This document shows, one piece after another, positions 28,916-37,499 of a stretch of 43,874 bases of DNA. The notes below the pieces were generated by a model that searched no databases, was not told the DNA's origin, and saw nothing but the letters and a program-made list of their open reading frames with translations. The translations under genes and the position numbers were made by a program. Location of the stretch: NCBI GenBank assembly GCA_016882385.1, contig VGQC01000003.1, positions 1-43,874 on the forward strand, given 5' to 3'. Origin of the DNA: Cyanobacteria bacterium M_DeepCast_100m_m1_067. Lineage in GTDB: Bacteria; Cyanobacteriota; Cyanobacteriia; PCC-6307; Cyanobiaceae. Numbering within the stretch: the first letter of the stretch is position 1; each line of letters starts with the position of its first letter.

Positions 28916-30739
28916 TCAGAGAAGACCCTGGCGCTGGCTCTCCAGGCTGGGCAGCAGGGCTTCGAGCAGCTCGCTGGCGGGGAGCTCCCGCTTGTCGCCA
29001 CTGGAGCGTTCCACCAGCTCCACCAGGCCGGCTGAGGCGCCGCGGCCCACCACAATCCGCCAGGGGATGCCGATCAGGTCGGCATCCTTGAACTTCACCC
29101 CAGCCCGCTCGCCGCGGTCATCCAGCAGCACGTCCACCTCGGCCTGCTGCAGCTGGTCGTAGAGCTGTTCGCCGAGGTTGGATTGGTCGGGGTCGGCTCC
29201 GTTCGCCACCACCACGATCACCTCAAACGGAGCGATCGATACGGGCCAGCAGATGCCGTTGCCGTCGTGGTGCTGCTCCACCGCCGCCTGGGCCAGCCGC
29301 GAGACCCCGATGCCGTAACAGCCCATCCACAGGGCTTCCTCAACGCCGGCTTCGTTGGTGAAACGGGCGTCGAGGGCTTCCGAGTATTTGCGGCCGAGCT
29401 GGAAGATGTGGCCCACTTCGATGCCACGGCTGGCCTCCAGCTGCTGGCTGGGATCGTGCTGGCAGCGATCTCCAGGCTGGGCGGCCCGCAGGTCCACGCT
29501 CTCGGGCGCAGGGCAGAGCGATCCCCAGGCAGCTCCCACCAGGTGGGTGTCCAGCGTGTTGGCCCCACAGACAAAGGCCTCGAGCGCGGAGGCGGTGGGG
29601 TCGGCAAGCCGCAGGAAGTGCGGCGCCCAGCTGCGGGCGCTGGCCAGGGCGCCATCGCTGAGTTGGGGCCCCATGAAGCCGAAGGGGATGGGCTCCAGGC
29701 CTTCCTTGGCGGCTGCTTCGGCGCTGAGCGGGCTGATGTCGAGCAAGGCGCCGTGCTCGGCGGAGCTTCTGCCGGTCACCGCATTGGCCAGCTTGACTTC
29801 ATTGAGCTGTTGATCCCCCCGCAGGCTCACCAACAGGGGCTGCTGGTGGCCGTCTTCGAAGCGGGCCAACAGCAGCAGCACCTTCACCGTCTGGGTGGGA
29901 TCGAAACCATGGGCGGAGCAGAGGTTTTCGATGCTGCTCTGCCCAGGGGTCGTGAGGGGTTCACCCTGTCCACCGGCGCGCACGCCGCCCGGCAGGGCCA
30001 CCGCTTCAGGTGCCAACGACACGGCCCGTTCCTGGTTGGCGGCGTAGCGCCCGTCGCCGCTGGCCAGGATCAAGTCCTCGCCAGCCTCGGCGGTAACCAT
30101 GAACTCCTGGCTTGCGGATCCGCCGATGGCACCGCTATCGGCTTCCACGGCCACGGCTCGGAGGCCGCAGCGGGCAAAGACGCGGCGGTAGGCCTGGTCC
30201 ATCGTCGCGTAGCTCTGCCGCAGGGAGTCTTCGTCGGCGTGAAAGGAATAGGCATCCTTCATGATGAATTCCCGTCCGCGCATCAGCCCGAAACGAGGAC
30301 GGATCTCATCGCGGAATTTGCTCTGAATCTGATAAAGATTCACGGGCAGCTGCCGGTAGGAGCGCAGCAGGTCGGCGGCCAGTGTCGTGATGACCTCTTC
30401 ATGGGTGGGTCCCAAGCCGAGCTCTCGCCCTTGGCGATCCTCCAGGTGAAACATGATGCCCTCGCCAGCGGTGTAGCCGGCCCAGCGGCCACTGCGCTGC
30501 CAGAGCTCTGCTGGCTGCAGCTGCGGCAGCAAGGTTTCGAGGGCACCGGCCCGATCCATCTCCTGGCGCACAATCCGGGACACCTTCTGGAGCACCCGCC
30601 ACATCAGCGGCAGGTAGGCGTAAATCCCGGAGGCCACCCGGCGGATATACCCCGCCCGCAGCAACAGCTTGTGGGAAGGGATCTCGGCCTCGGCCGGATC
30701 ATCGCGAAGCGTCACCAGCATCAGGCGGGAGACGCGCAT
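28916..30739 (-). CDS. proS: Prolyl-tRNA synthetase
   Basis: MRVSRLMLVTLRDDPAEAEIPSHKLLLRAGYIRRVASGIYAYLPLMWRVLQKV...MKDAYSFHADEDSL. Confidence 0.97.
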   Translation of the reverse strand: MRVSRLMLVTLRDDPAEAEIPSHKLLLRAGYIRRVASGIYAYLPLMWRVLQKVSRIVRQEMDRAGALETLLPQLQPAELWQRSGRWAGYTAGEGIMFHLEDRQGRELGLGPTHEEVITTLAADLLRSYRQLPVNLYQIQSKFRDEIRPRFGLMRGREFIMKDAYSFHADEDSLRQSYATMDQAYRRVFARCGLRAVAVEADSGAIGGSASQEFMVTAEAGEDLILASGDGRYAANQERAVSLAPEAVALPGGVRAGGQGEPLTTPGQSSIENLCSAHGFDPTQTVKVLLLLARFEDGHQQPLLVSLRGDQQLNEVKLANAVTGRSSAEHGALLDISPLSAEAAAKEGLEPIPFGFMGPQLSDGALASARSWAPHFLRLADPTASALEAFVCGANTLDTHLVGAAWGSLCPAPESVDLRAAQPGDRCQHDPSQQLEASRGIEVGHIFQLGRKYSEALDARFTNEAGVEEALWMGCYGIGVSRLAQAAVEQHHDGNGICWPVSIAPFEVIVVVANGADPDQSNLGEQLYDQLQQAEVDVLLDDRGERAGVKFKDADLIGIPWRIVVGRGASAGLVELVERSSGDKRELPASELLEALLPSLESQRQGLL

Positions 30740-30880
30740 GGCCGCAGATTTCAGGGGATCGCGGAACCTATCACCGACCCCAGCCCAGGGACGCAGTCAT
30801 CAGGGTGACCATCGCTGCAGCGGAGCCTCGTAACCCCTGCTAACGTCTGCGACAAATCCCAGTCGTCCTAGGTCTGTCTC

Positions 30881-31390
30881 ATGTCTCTCCACCCCGGTGC
30901 CGCTCATGCCATGGGGTTGGGTGCGGCGGGATTGCCTCAGAAGGTGGCCATGCCGCTGGAGGAGGCGGCTCCGGTCGGATCTGGGGAGGTGGGGTCGGAA
31001 GCCAGCGAAGGGTTGATCGGTATTGACGAGGTTCAGAAGGCCCTCAACCGCTCGCGCGCCTCGGTCTACCGCTACACCAACACCGATCCGCGCAATCTCA
31101 ACCCGCCGTTCAATCCGCGCAAGCTGAATCCGGAATACCGCAGCGATCAGAAGGATCCGCTGATGTTCCACCCCAACGAGGTGGCTCGCTTCGCCCGGGA
31201 CGTCCTGCGGATCAAGGAGGTCACGGTGGAGGTGCTCAACTCCCCCTCCACGGCCACCCAGCAGTTGCTCGGTGCCATCCTCGAGGAGTTGCGTGTCATC
31301 CGCACCCGTCTCGATCACTTCGACGGCCGGCCGGCCGACCTCAGTGCCCGCCGCGATCAGCACGATCAGGGTGCCCGCCCCGCCGCCTGA
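30881..31390 (+). CDS. Conserved cyanobacterial HTH-like (resolvase-annotated type) protein
   Basis: GIDEVQKALNRSRASVYRYTNTDPRNLNPPFNPRKLNPEYRSDQKDPLMFHPNEVARFARDVLRIKEVTVEV. Confidence 0.7.
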   Translation: MSLHPGAAHAMGLGAAGLPQKVAMPLEEAAPVGSGEVGSEASEGLIGIDEVQKALNRSRASVYRYTNTDPRNLNPPFNPRKLNPEYRSDQKDPLMFHPNEVARFARDVLRIKEVTVEVLNSPSTATQQLLGAILEELRVIRTRLDHFDGRPADLSARRDQHDQGARPAA

Positions 31391-31498
31391 ACAAGACCGG
31401 CCGCCTGGCGGAGCTCGCTTGGCAGAAACAGTGCCAGAATTATTGAAGTCTTTTGTGTCGTTACTGGTGGATGGGGTGCCTGCACCCTCCACAGCCCC

Positions 31499-31822
31499 AT
31501 GGATCGTGTTTCCCGAGATTCCCCGTCGACCCTCAGGCCCATCGGCAGGGCCGACTGCCCCACGCCGATCCCGTTGGCCAGTCAAGAGCCCTTGGGCGAC
31601 GATGCGGATGACCCTTACAGTCCGGGCCCCCGAGCCCTGCCGCTGCTTCTGGGCAGCCTGATTGCCTTGGCCACAGCCGTCGTGCCACTGACCACGGTGG
31701 TGACCGGCAGATCGTTAACTCCCATCCCGCCGAGCTTCGATGGAGCTGCGCCATCTGCCGGCCTCCCCGGCGCCTGGGCTGGTGAACCTGGTGGTGGAAA
31801 TCCCCGCCGGCAGCCGCAATAA
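31499..31822 (+). CDS. Hypothetical small membrane protein, overlaps the ppa-type ORF
   Basis: ...[35 protein letters not shown]: one hydrophobic segment; start preceded by a hairpin. Confidence 0.45.
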   Translation: MDRVSRDSPSTLRPIGRADCPTPIPLASQEPLGDDADDPYSPGPRALPLLLGSLIALATAVVPLTTVVTGRSLTPIPPSFDGAAPSAGLPGAWAGEPGGGNPRRQPQ

Positions 31823-32256
31823 ATACGAATACAACGAGCAGGCCGGGGTGATGGCCCTCGATCGGGTGTTGCATTCGTCGGTGCGCTACCCGTTTGATTA
31901 CGGCTTCGTGCCCAATACCCTCGCCGAGGATGGTGCCCCCCCTCGACGCCATGGTGCTCATGGAGGAGCCCACTTTTGCGGGCTGTCTGATTCGCGCCCG
32001 GCCGATCGGCATTCTCGACATGGTCGATTCCGGCGCCCACGACGGCAAGCTTCTGTGTGTGCCGGAGGCTGGTTTCCGGCACAAGGAGATCCGCTCGATT
32101 CGTCAGATCGCGCCCAACCAGCTGGAAGAGGTGGTGGAGTTTTTCCGCACCTACAAAAACATGGAGGGTCGGGTCACCGAGATCACCGGTTGGCTGGATG
32201 TGGAGGCGGTGCCGGCCCTGCTGCAGAGCTGTGTCGAGGCTGCTAAGGCCAGCTGA
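31740..32256 (+). pseudogene. ppa: Inorganic pyrophosphatase, frameshifted (+1 in C7 run at 31936-31942)
   Basis: N-part [56 protein letters not shown]-part in the next frame [29 protein letters not shown]...[18 protein letters not shown]. Confidence 0.88.
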
Positions 32257-32267
32257 CGACCCTGGCC

Positions 32268-32930
32268 TCAGAGACGGCGCTGCAGTAGGAAGCCCTCGTA
32301 GCCCAGAGCTTGGAAGATCCGGGCTGGGTCGCTGAAGCCGGCCGCGTTCACCAGGGCGGTGAGGCGGGCCTCGCCGATGGGGTGGAGCCCCTGGGTGAGG
32401 GGCTCCAGGTCGTGTTGCTCCGCCTCCAACCCGCTGGCCCGCTGAAAGCCCAACCAGGCTGCGTCCACCTGGGTTTGCAGAGGGGAGCGTTCCGGCGCCA
32501 TCAGATCCACCAGCACCAGCTGGCCGCCCGGCTCCAGGCTGCGGGCTAGGGCCGTGAGGAAAGCCAGTTTGGTGCCGTCATCCGGCAACGACTGCAACAC
32601 CAGCACCGACAGGGCCCCGGCAAAGCAGGCATCCGCCTGGAGCTCCTCCACCGTGGTTTGACGCCACTGGATGCCCTCGCTCCCCAGGCGCTTCTGGGCC
32701 GCGGCGAGCATCTCTGCGGAGGGATCAATGGCGGTCAGCTGCCAGTCGGGACGCTGGGCCCGGGCTTCCACCAGTTCAGCCCCCGTGCCGCAGCCTGCCA
32801 CCAGCACACCGGCACCGGTGCGGCTGGCCAGCGGTGAAGCCGCCAGCAGGGCCACCGCCAAACGGGCCAGGCTGGCGTATCCCGGGATCAGCTGCTGCAC
32901 GATCAGGTCGTAGCCGAGGGGAGCTGACAA
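32268..32930 (-). CDS. Class I SAM-dependent methyltransferase
   Basis: VLVAGCGTGAELVEARAQRPDWQLTAIDPSAEMLAAAQKRL...LEPGGQLVLVDLM. Confidence 0.85.
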   Translation of the reverse strand: MSAPLGYDLIVQQLIPGYASLARLAVALLAASPLASRTGAGVLVAGCGTGAELVEARAQRPDWQLTAIDPSAEMLAAAQKRLGSEGIQWRQTTVEELQADACFAGALSVLVLQSLPDDGTKLAFLTALARSLEPGGQLVLVDLMAPERSPLQTQVDAAWLGFQRASGLEAEQHDLEPLTQGLHPIGEARLTALVNAAGFSDPARIFQALGYEGFLLQRRL

Positions 32931-33012
32931 GGCTTGAACACGTGGACTCTGATGCTAGGCATCGGGGCGGGCGTGGCTTAAGTTGGGCGGCGCACTTTGC
33001 CCCAGCTCGACC

Positions 33013-33375
33013 GTGCCCACCATCCGTTTTGAACAGGAAGGCCAGCAGGTCGGTTGCATCGAGGGGGCCAATCTCCGTAAGGCCGCTCTGGATGCGGGCA
33101 TCAACCCCTACAAGGGTCTCAACAACGTCAACAACTGCGGTGGCCTTGGCCAGTGCGGCACCTGTGTGATGGAGGTGGTGGAGGGCATGCAAAACCTCTC
33201 GCCCCGCAGCGATGTGGAAGAGGTGTACCTGTCCGATCGTCCCGCCAACTTCCGCCTCAGCTGCCGCACCACCGTCAACGGCGACGTCACCGTGCGCACC
33301 CGGCCCACCAACGCCGTGGGCAAAGGCTCCAACAGCCTGGTTGGGGCGCTGAAGTCGTTGATTGGCAGGGGCTAG
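33013..33375 (+). CDS. 2Fe-2S ferredoxin
   Basis: NCGGLGQCGTC (Cx5Cx2C) and distal C in FRLSC; GTG start. Confidence 0.9.
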   Translation: MPTIRFEQEGQQVGCIEGANLRKAALDAGINPYKGLNNVNNCGGLGQCGTCVMEVVEGMQNLSPRSDVEEVYLSDRPANFRLSCRTTVNGDVTVRTRPTNAVGKGSNSLVGALKSLIGRG

Positions 33376-33739
33376 GCCGCTGAAGCTCTACAGCTACTCC
33401 CGTTGCAGCACCTGCCGGAAGGCCATCGCGTGGTTGGCCGCCCGAGAGCTGCAGCCTGAGATCCTCGACATCACCGAGCAGCCCCCAAGCCCCGCGGAGC
33501 TGGAGCAGGCCTTGGCGCAACTGGGGCGCCAGCGCCTGTTCAACACCAGTGGCCAGAGTTACCGCGCCCTTGGAGCTGCTGCCGTGCAAGCCCTCAACGA
33601 TCAGGCGGCCCTCGCCGCTCTGGCTGCTGACGGCAAGTTGATCAAGCGGCCCTTCCTGATCACCGACGCCGGCCGCATCCTCACTGGCTTCAAGGAGCCG
33701 GAATGGGCAGCGCTTCTGGACCTCCAGGCTCCCGGTTAG
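33362..33739 (+). CDS. ArsC/Spx/MgsR-family thioredoxin-fold protein
   Basis: LYSYSRCSTCRKAIAWLAARELQPEILDITEQPPS...KRPFLITDAGRILTGFKEPEW. Confidence 0.85.
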   Translation: MAGARPLKLYSYSRCSTCRKAIAWLAARELQPEILDITEQPPSPAELEQALAQLGRQRLFNTSGQSYRALGAAAVQALNDQAALAALAADGKLIKRPFLITDAGRILTGFKEPEWAALLDLQAPG

Positions 33740-35264
33740 GGCCCTGCTCGTCTTCGGGCTTGACCGGGGCGGTGATCAATTGATCCAGCTCCTGGATCAG
33801 AGCCTCGATGCCGGCCCGGTTGATCTGGCTGAGGTAGGTGCCCTTGGCGCCATCGATCAGGGCGCAGAGGAGCTCCTGGGAACGCTCCAGGGCGGGCCCG
33901 CTCTCCAGGGCGGCCGCCAATTCTTCCCAGAAGCGGTCGATGAAGCGCTGCAGCAGGTCCAGCTGAACATCGTCGCGCCGGGAGAGCCGGTTGCCGGTGC
34001 TGCGGGAGAGCTCCAGCAGGCTGTCGACCATGCCCGAGGCCAGCTGGCGACTGATGCCTGTTTCCACCTGCAGCAGGGGCTGCAATTGGCGCAGCGGCGG
34101 TGGCACCACGGTGCGATCCAGGCTCTGGCGCAGGCTGTAGCCCAGTAGCCCCTGCAGCTCCGGGGCCAGCCGCGGGGCCACCTGGCTGAGCAGCAGCGGC
34201 GCCCAGATGCGCACCAGCTCCACCAGCGCCCGCTCGTCGCTGCTGCTGGCCACGCTCTGGTGGCTGCGCAGCGCCCGCAGCCGCTGGGGCCAGCGCCGTG
34301 AGCGGATCAAGCCCTGGGTGCCATCGAGGATCTGCAGCGACAGCACTTCGAACAGCTCCACCGCCAGCAGCGCCACCACGCCGCGGCTGACCACGGCACG
34401 CAGCGGCTCGAAATTGACCAGCCCAGACGTCTGCAGCCGCTCCAGCACCGGCACCACCCGCAACCAGCGCCAGAAGGGCAGCAGCAGGGGCAGGTCGCTC
34501 CAGCGCCTCAACAGGGCATCGCCCCAGCTCAGCCCAGGCAGCCGCCGCCGCAGTCGGATCAGCCGCAGCAGGATGTCGAGGGCGAAGACGCTCTGGAACA
34601 GCAGCAGGTCGATGCGCCAGAAATGGTCGGTGGGGCGGCCGTTCTCATCGATGGACCGCCAGTAGTTGGTGGCCACCAGCGGCAGGATCTGGCCGCTCCA
34701 GAAGCGGCGCTCCTGGCTCCAGCCCCGGCTCTGGATCCAGGCCGGGTCCAGCAGCACGGCGGAGGCTTGGCGGGCGGAGTCCTGGTCGGCCCGCTGCCGC
34801 AGTCGGTTTTTGATCTTCTCGAGGGTGCCGGAGGCCTCCGAGGCCAGGAAGGGGTTGCTGTCGATCAGCTGGGCGGTGAGCTGGGCGTGGCGGTTGAGCA
34901 GGGCCACTTGGGCCGCCTGGGGTGCCTGGCCGGCGGGCAGGGCCAGCAGGGCCGCATCCAATTGGCGGTACTGCTCGAGATAGGCCTGGGTTTCGCGGTG
35001 GGGTTCGATGCCCTTGATCGGATCCACCAGCGGTGTGACATCCGGGATCACGGTGAGGGGCACCACCAGCGGCACCGAGGGGATCGGGTAGAGGTTGCGC
35101 TGCAGCCAGAAGGTGCGCAGTGGCACGTAGGTGAGGTCGAAGGCGACCCACAGCAGGTTGAGGCTGGCCCACACCGCCACAAAGCGATCCCAGCTCCGTG
35201 CCCACTGCCCCGATGACGCCGCCATCGACGCCGCGGTTTGAGCTTGCCAGCGGGGGCGCGCCAT
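33690..35264 (-). CDS. Conserved cyanobacterial membrane protein of unknown function
   Basis: WASLNLLWVAFDLTYVPLRTFWLQRNLYPIPSVPL...DLLLFQSVFALDILLRLIRLRRRLPGLSW...; long uninterrupted frame. Confidence 0.75.
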   Translation of the reverse strand: MARPRWQAQTAASMAASSGQWARSWDRFVAVWASLNLLWVAFDLTYVPLRTFWLQRNLYPIPSVPLVVPLTVIPDVTPLVDPIKGIEPHRETQAYLEQYRQLDAALLALPAGQAPQAAQVALLNRHAQLTAQLIDSNPFLASEASGTLEKIKNRLRQRADQDSARQASAVLLDPAWIQSRGWSQERRFWSGQILPLVATNYWRSIDENGRPTDHFWRIDLLLFQSVFALDILLRLIRLRRRLPGLSWGDALLRRWSDLPLLLPFWRWLRVVPVLERLQTSGLVNFEPLRAVVSRGVVALLAVELFEVLSLQILDGTQGLIRSRRWPQRLRALRSHQSVASSSDERALVELVRIWAPLLLSQVAPRLAPELQGLLGYSLRQSLDRTVVPPPLRQLQPLLQVETGISRQLASGMVDSLLELSRSTGNRLSRRDDVQLDLLQRFIDRFWEELAAALESGPALERSQELLCALIDGAKGTYLSQINRAGIEALIQELDQLITAPVKPEDEQGPNREPGGPEALPIPAP

Positions 35265-35351
35265 GGAGCGGGGCGGATGGTGGGGTGCCTAACGTGCCGA
35301 GTCTGGCCAGGGGACCCTGACTCCGCAGGGCCAGAGGCCCTTGCGTCAACA

Positions 35352-35383
35352 CAATGATGCGGCCAGGCAATGATGCGGCTGGG
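35352..35383 (+). repeat. Two 16-bp tandem repeats upstream of lepB
   Basis: CAATGATGCGGCCAGG / CAATGATGCGGCTGGG. Confidence 0.7.
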
Positions 35384-35437
35384 CCTGCTAGAGCCCGGCT
35401 TCCCCCAGCGCCCTCCCGTTTTTAAAGGCCTCACCTG

Positions 35438-36235
35438 TTGAACAGCCCGTTGAACACCCCCGAAAGCCTGGATCAGCCCTCCCCGTCGCCGGCTGAGCCC
35501 CCCGCCGAGGCGCCAGCGCAGACGCCAGCTCAGGCGCCAGCTCAGGCGCTTGCGGAGACACCTGAAAGCCCCTGGGCCTTCTGGCGCAGTGTGGTGATCA
35601 CCCTGGCCGTGGCGTTGGGCATTCGCCAGTTTCTGGTGGAGGCCCGCTACATCCCGTCGGGTTCGATGCTGCCGGGGTTGCAGCTGCAGGATCGCTTGCT
35701 GGTGGAAAAGCTCAGCTACCGCCAGCGCGCTCCCCGCCGCGGCGAGATCGTGGTGTTCCACTCGCCCCACCATTTCGACCCGGTGCTCTCGGCTGGTGCC
35801 AGCCGCAACCCCCTGCGCTGCCTGGTGGTCAATTTCCCCCTGCTGGGCAGCTTGCCCGGGGTGGCGAACCCCGCCTGCGATGCCTACATCAAGCGGGTGG
35901 TGGCGTTGCCGGGTGAGCGGGTGATGGTGGATCCCCGGGGGCATGTGTTCATCAACGGCCAGCGGCTTGCTGAGCCCTACGTGCAGAACGACTGCCCGGT
36001 GGACAGCCAGGGGATGGGGCCCTGCAGGACCCTCAATGCGGTGGTCCCACCCGGCCATGTGCTCACCCTGGGTGACAACCGTGCCAACAGCTGGGACGGA
36101 CGCTTCTGGCCAGGGGGCCCTTTCCTCCCCCAGAGCGAAATCATCGGCCGCGCTTTTTGGCGCTTTTATCCTTTCAACCAGACGGGGGCGCTGGGGGTGA
36201 CAGGCTCCAGTGATCGGCCGGCGTCAAGCCGGTAG
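35438..36235 (+). CDS. lepB: Signal peptidase I
   Basis: VEARYIPSGSMLPGLQLQDRLLVEKLSYR; YIKRVVALPGERV; TLGDNRANSWDGRFW. Confidence 0.95.
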   Translation: MNSPLNTPESLDQPSPSPAEPPAEAPAQTPAQAPAQALAETPESPWAFWRSVVITLAVALGIRQFLVEARYIPSGSMLPGLQLQDRLLVEKLSYRQRAPRRGEIVVFHSPHHFDPVLSAGASRNPLRCLVVNFPLLGSLPGVANPACDAYIKRVVALPGERVMVDPRGHVFINGQRLAEPYVQNDCPVDSQGMGPCRTLNAVVPPGHVLTLGDNRANSWDGRFWPGGPFLPQSEIIGRAFWRFYPFNQTGALGVTGSSDRPASSR

Positions 36236-37496
36236 CGCGCACGGCCCCGTTGATGGTCTGGCCTCCCAGGGGTTGGTTGGCTGCGCGGGACAGCGACTGG
36301 CTTGGCTCCCAGGCCCATTGCTGATGCGGGTCGAACAGCAGCCAGCGGCGCGATCCCACACGGAGCTGTTCGGGCGGCAGCCCCAGCAGCGCCGACCCGC
36401 CCCAGCTCATGGCCTGCCAGAGCTGCTCCACTGGCCAGCTGCGGCGTCCCACCAGCTCCTGCCAGAGCAGCGGCAGCACCAGTCCGCGGGGGGCGCCGTG
36501 GCCGGCCAGCCCCGGCCGCCGCTGGTCGAGGGGCAGCAGCTGCTCCTCCGCATCAAGCGGCAGGTGATGCACCGCCACGGCGGTGAGCACGCCATCGGCG
36601 AGGGCGTTGATCAGGGCCTGGCGATCGTCCGCTGTGCCCAGGGAGGGGTGCAGCCGCCAGCCCTCAGCGGTGGGATCCAGGTTGCTGCTGTCGGCCAGCA
36701 GGTGCCACCAGCTGACGCTGGCCAGGGGGCGGTGCTGGGCCGCCCGCAGCAACGCGACGCCAGCGGCGGTGGAGAGGTTCATCAGCCGCAGGGCTGCCTC
36801 GGGACGGCTGGCGGCCAGGGTGAGCAGGCTCTGCAGCGGCAGGCTTTCGCTCAGCACCGGATCCGGCGGCCAGCCGGCCCGCAGGGCGTCGACGCCCTCG
36901 CGCACGAAGCCGCCGCCGGTGAGGCTCCCATCCCTGGGGGCCACCAGCACGGGCCGCGGGCCCATCTCGCCGAGCAGCAACCCCCGCTCCAATAGGGCCA
37001 GGGGGGGGAGTTGGTCGTGGCAGGCCAGCCCAAGCGCCCCCGCGGCGATCTGATCGGCGTGGGGAGCCAGCTCCTGATCGGCTCCCTCCAGGCTGAAGCT
37101 GCCCCAGCGCTGCAGGGTCAGTGGCTCCAGTCCGGGCGGGTTCAGGTTGAGGTTGAGGTTGAGGCGCTCGGGCCGGTCCCGCCAGGGGCTGGACCAGGGC
37201 AACAGGGCCACGGTGCCGTAGCCCCCCGCCGCTGCGGCGGCAGCCAGGCTGGTGAGGTTCTCAGCCCGCCCATCCCAGGGCTGCTCCAGCACGCTGTGGG
37301 GATCCACCAGCATCGGGGCCAGAAGCCAGGCCTGGGCAGCGGTGGGGGAGAGTCCGAGGGCTGCGGCGTGCTGCCCGGCCGGCTCTCCCCAGCTGAGCAG
37401 CGCACCGCTGGCATCGATCAGGGCATCCGCGCGGCTGAGGGGCTGGCCTGGCCCTGTGAGCAGTTGAACCTGCTGAAGCCAGAGGGGGCTTGTCAA
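36174..37496 (-). CDS. Dihydroorotase-like protein, degenerate metal-binding motif
   Basis: LAPMLVDPHSVLEQPWDGRAENLTSLAAAAAAGGYGTVALLPW; amidohydrolase/DHOase layout with HxH replaced by HSV. Confidence 0.75.
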   Translation of the reverse strand: MTSPLWLQQVQLLTGPGQPLSRADALIDASGALLSWGEPAGQHAAALGLSPTAAQAWLLAPMLVDPHSVLEQPWDGRAENLTSLAAAAAAGGYGTVALLPWSSPWRDRPERLNLNLNLNPPGLEPLTLQRWGSFSLEGADQELAPHADQIAAGALGLACHDQLPPLALLERGLLLGEMGPRPVLVAPRDGSLTGGGFVREGVDALRAGWPPDPVLSESLPLQSLLTLAASRPEAALRLMNLSTAAGVALLRAAQHRPLASVSWWHLLADSSNLDPTAEGWRLHPSLGTADDRQALINALADGVLTAVAVHHLPLDAEEQLLPLDQRRPGLAGHGAPRGLVLPLLWQELVGRRSWPVEQLWQAMSWGGSALLGLPPEQLRVGSRRWLLFDPHQQWAWEPSQSLSRAANQPLGGQTINGAVRATGLTPADHWSLSPPAPPSG

Positions 37497-37499
37497 AAT

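Noticed and set aside
29183-30808. 541-aa plus-strand ORF opposite proS
   Set aside because: Antisense shadow of proS.
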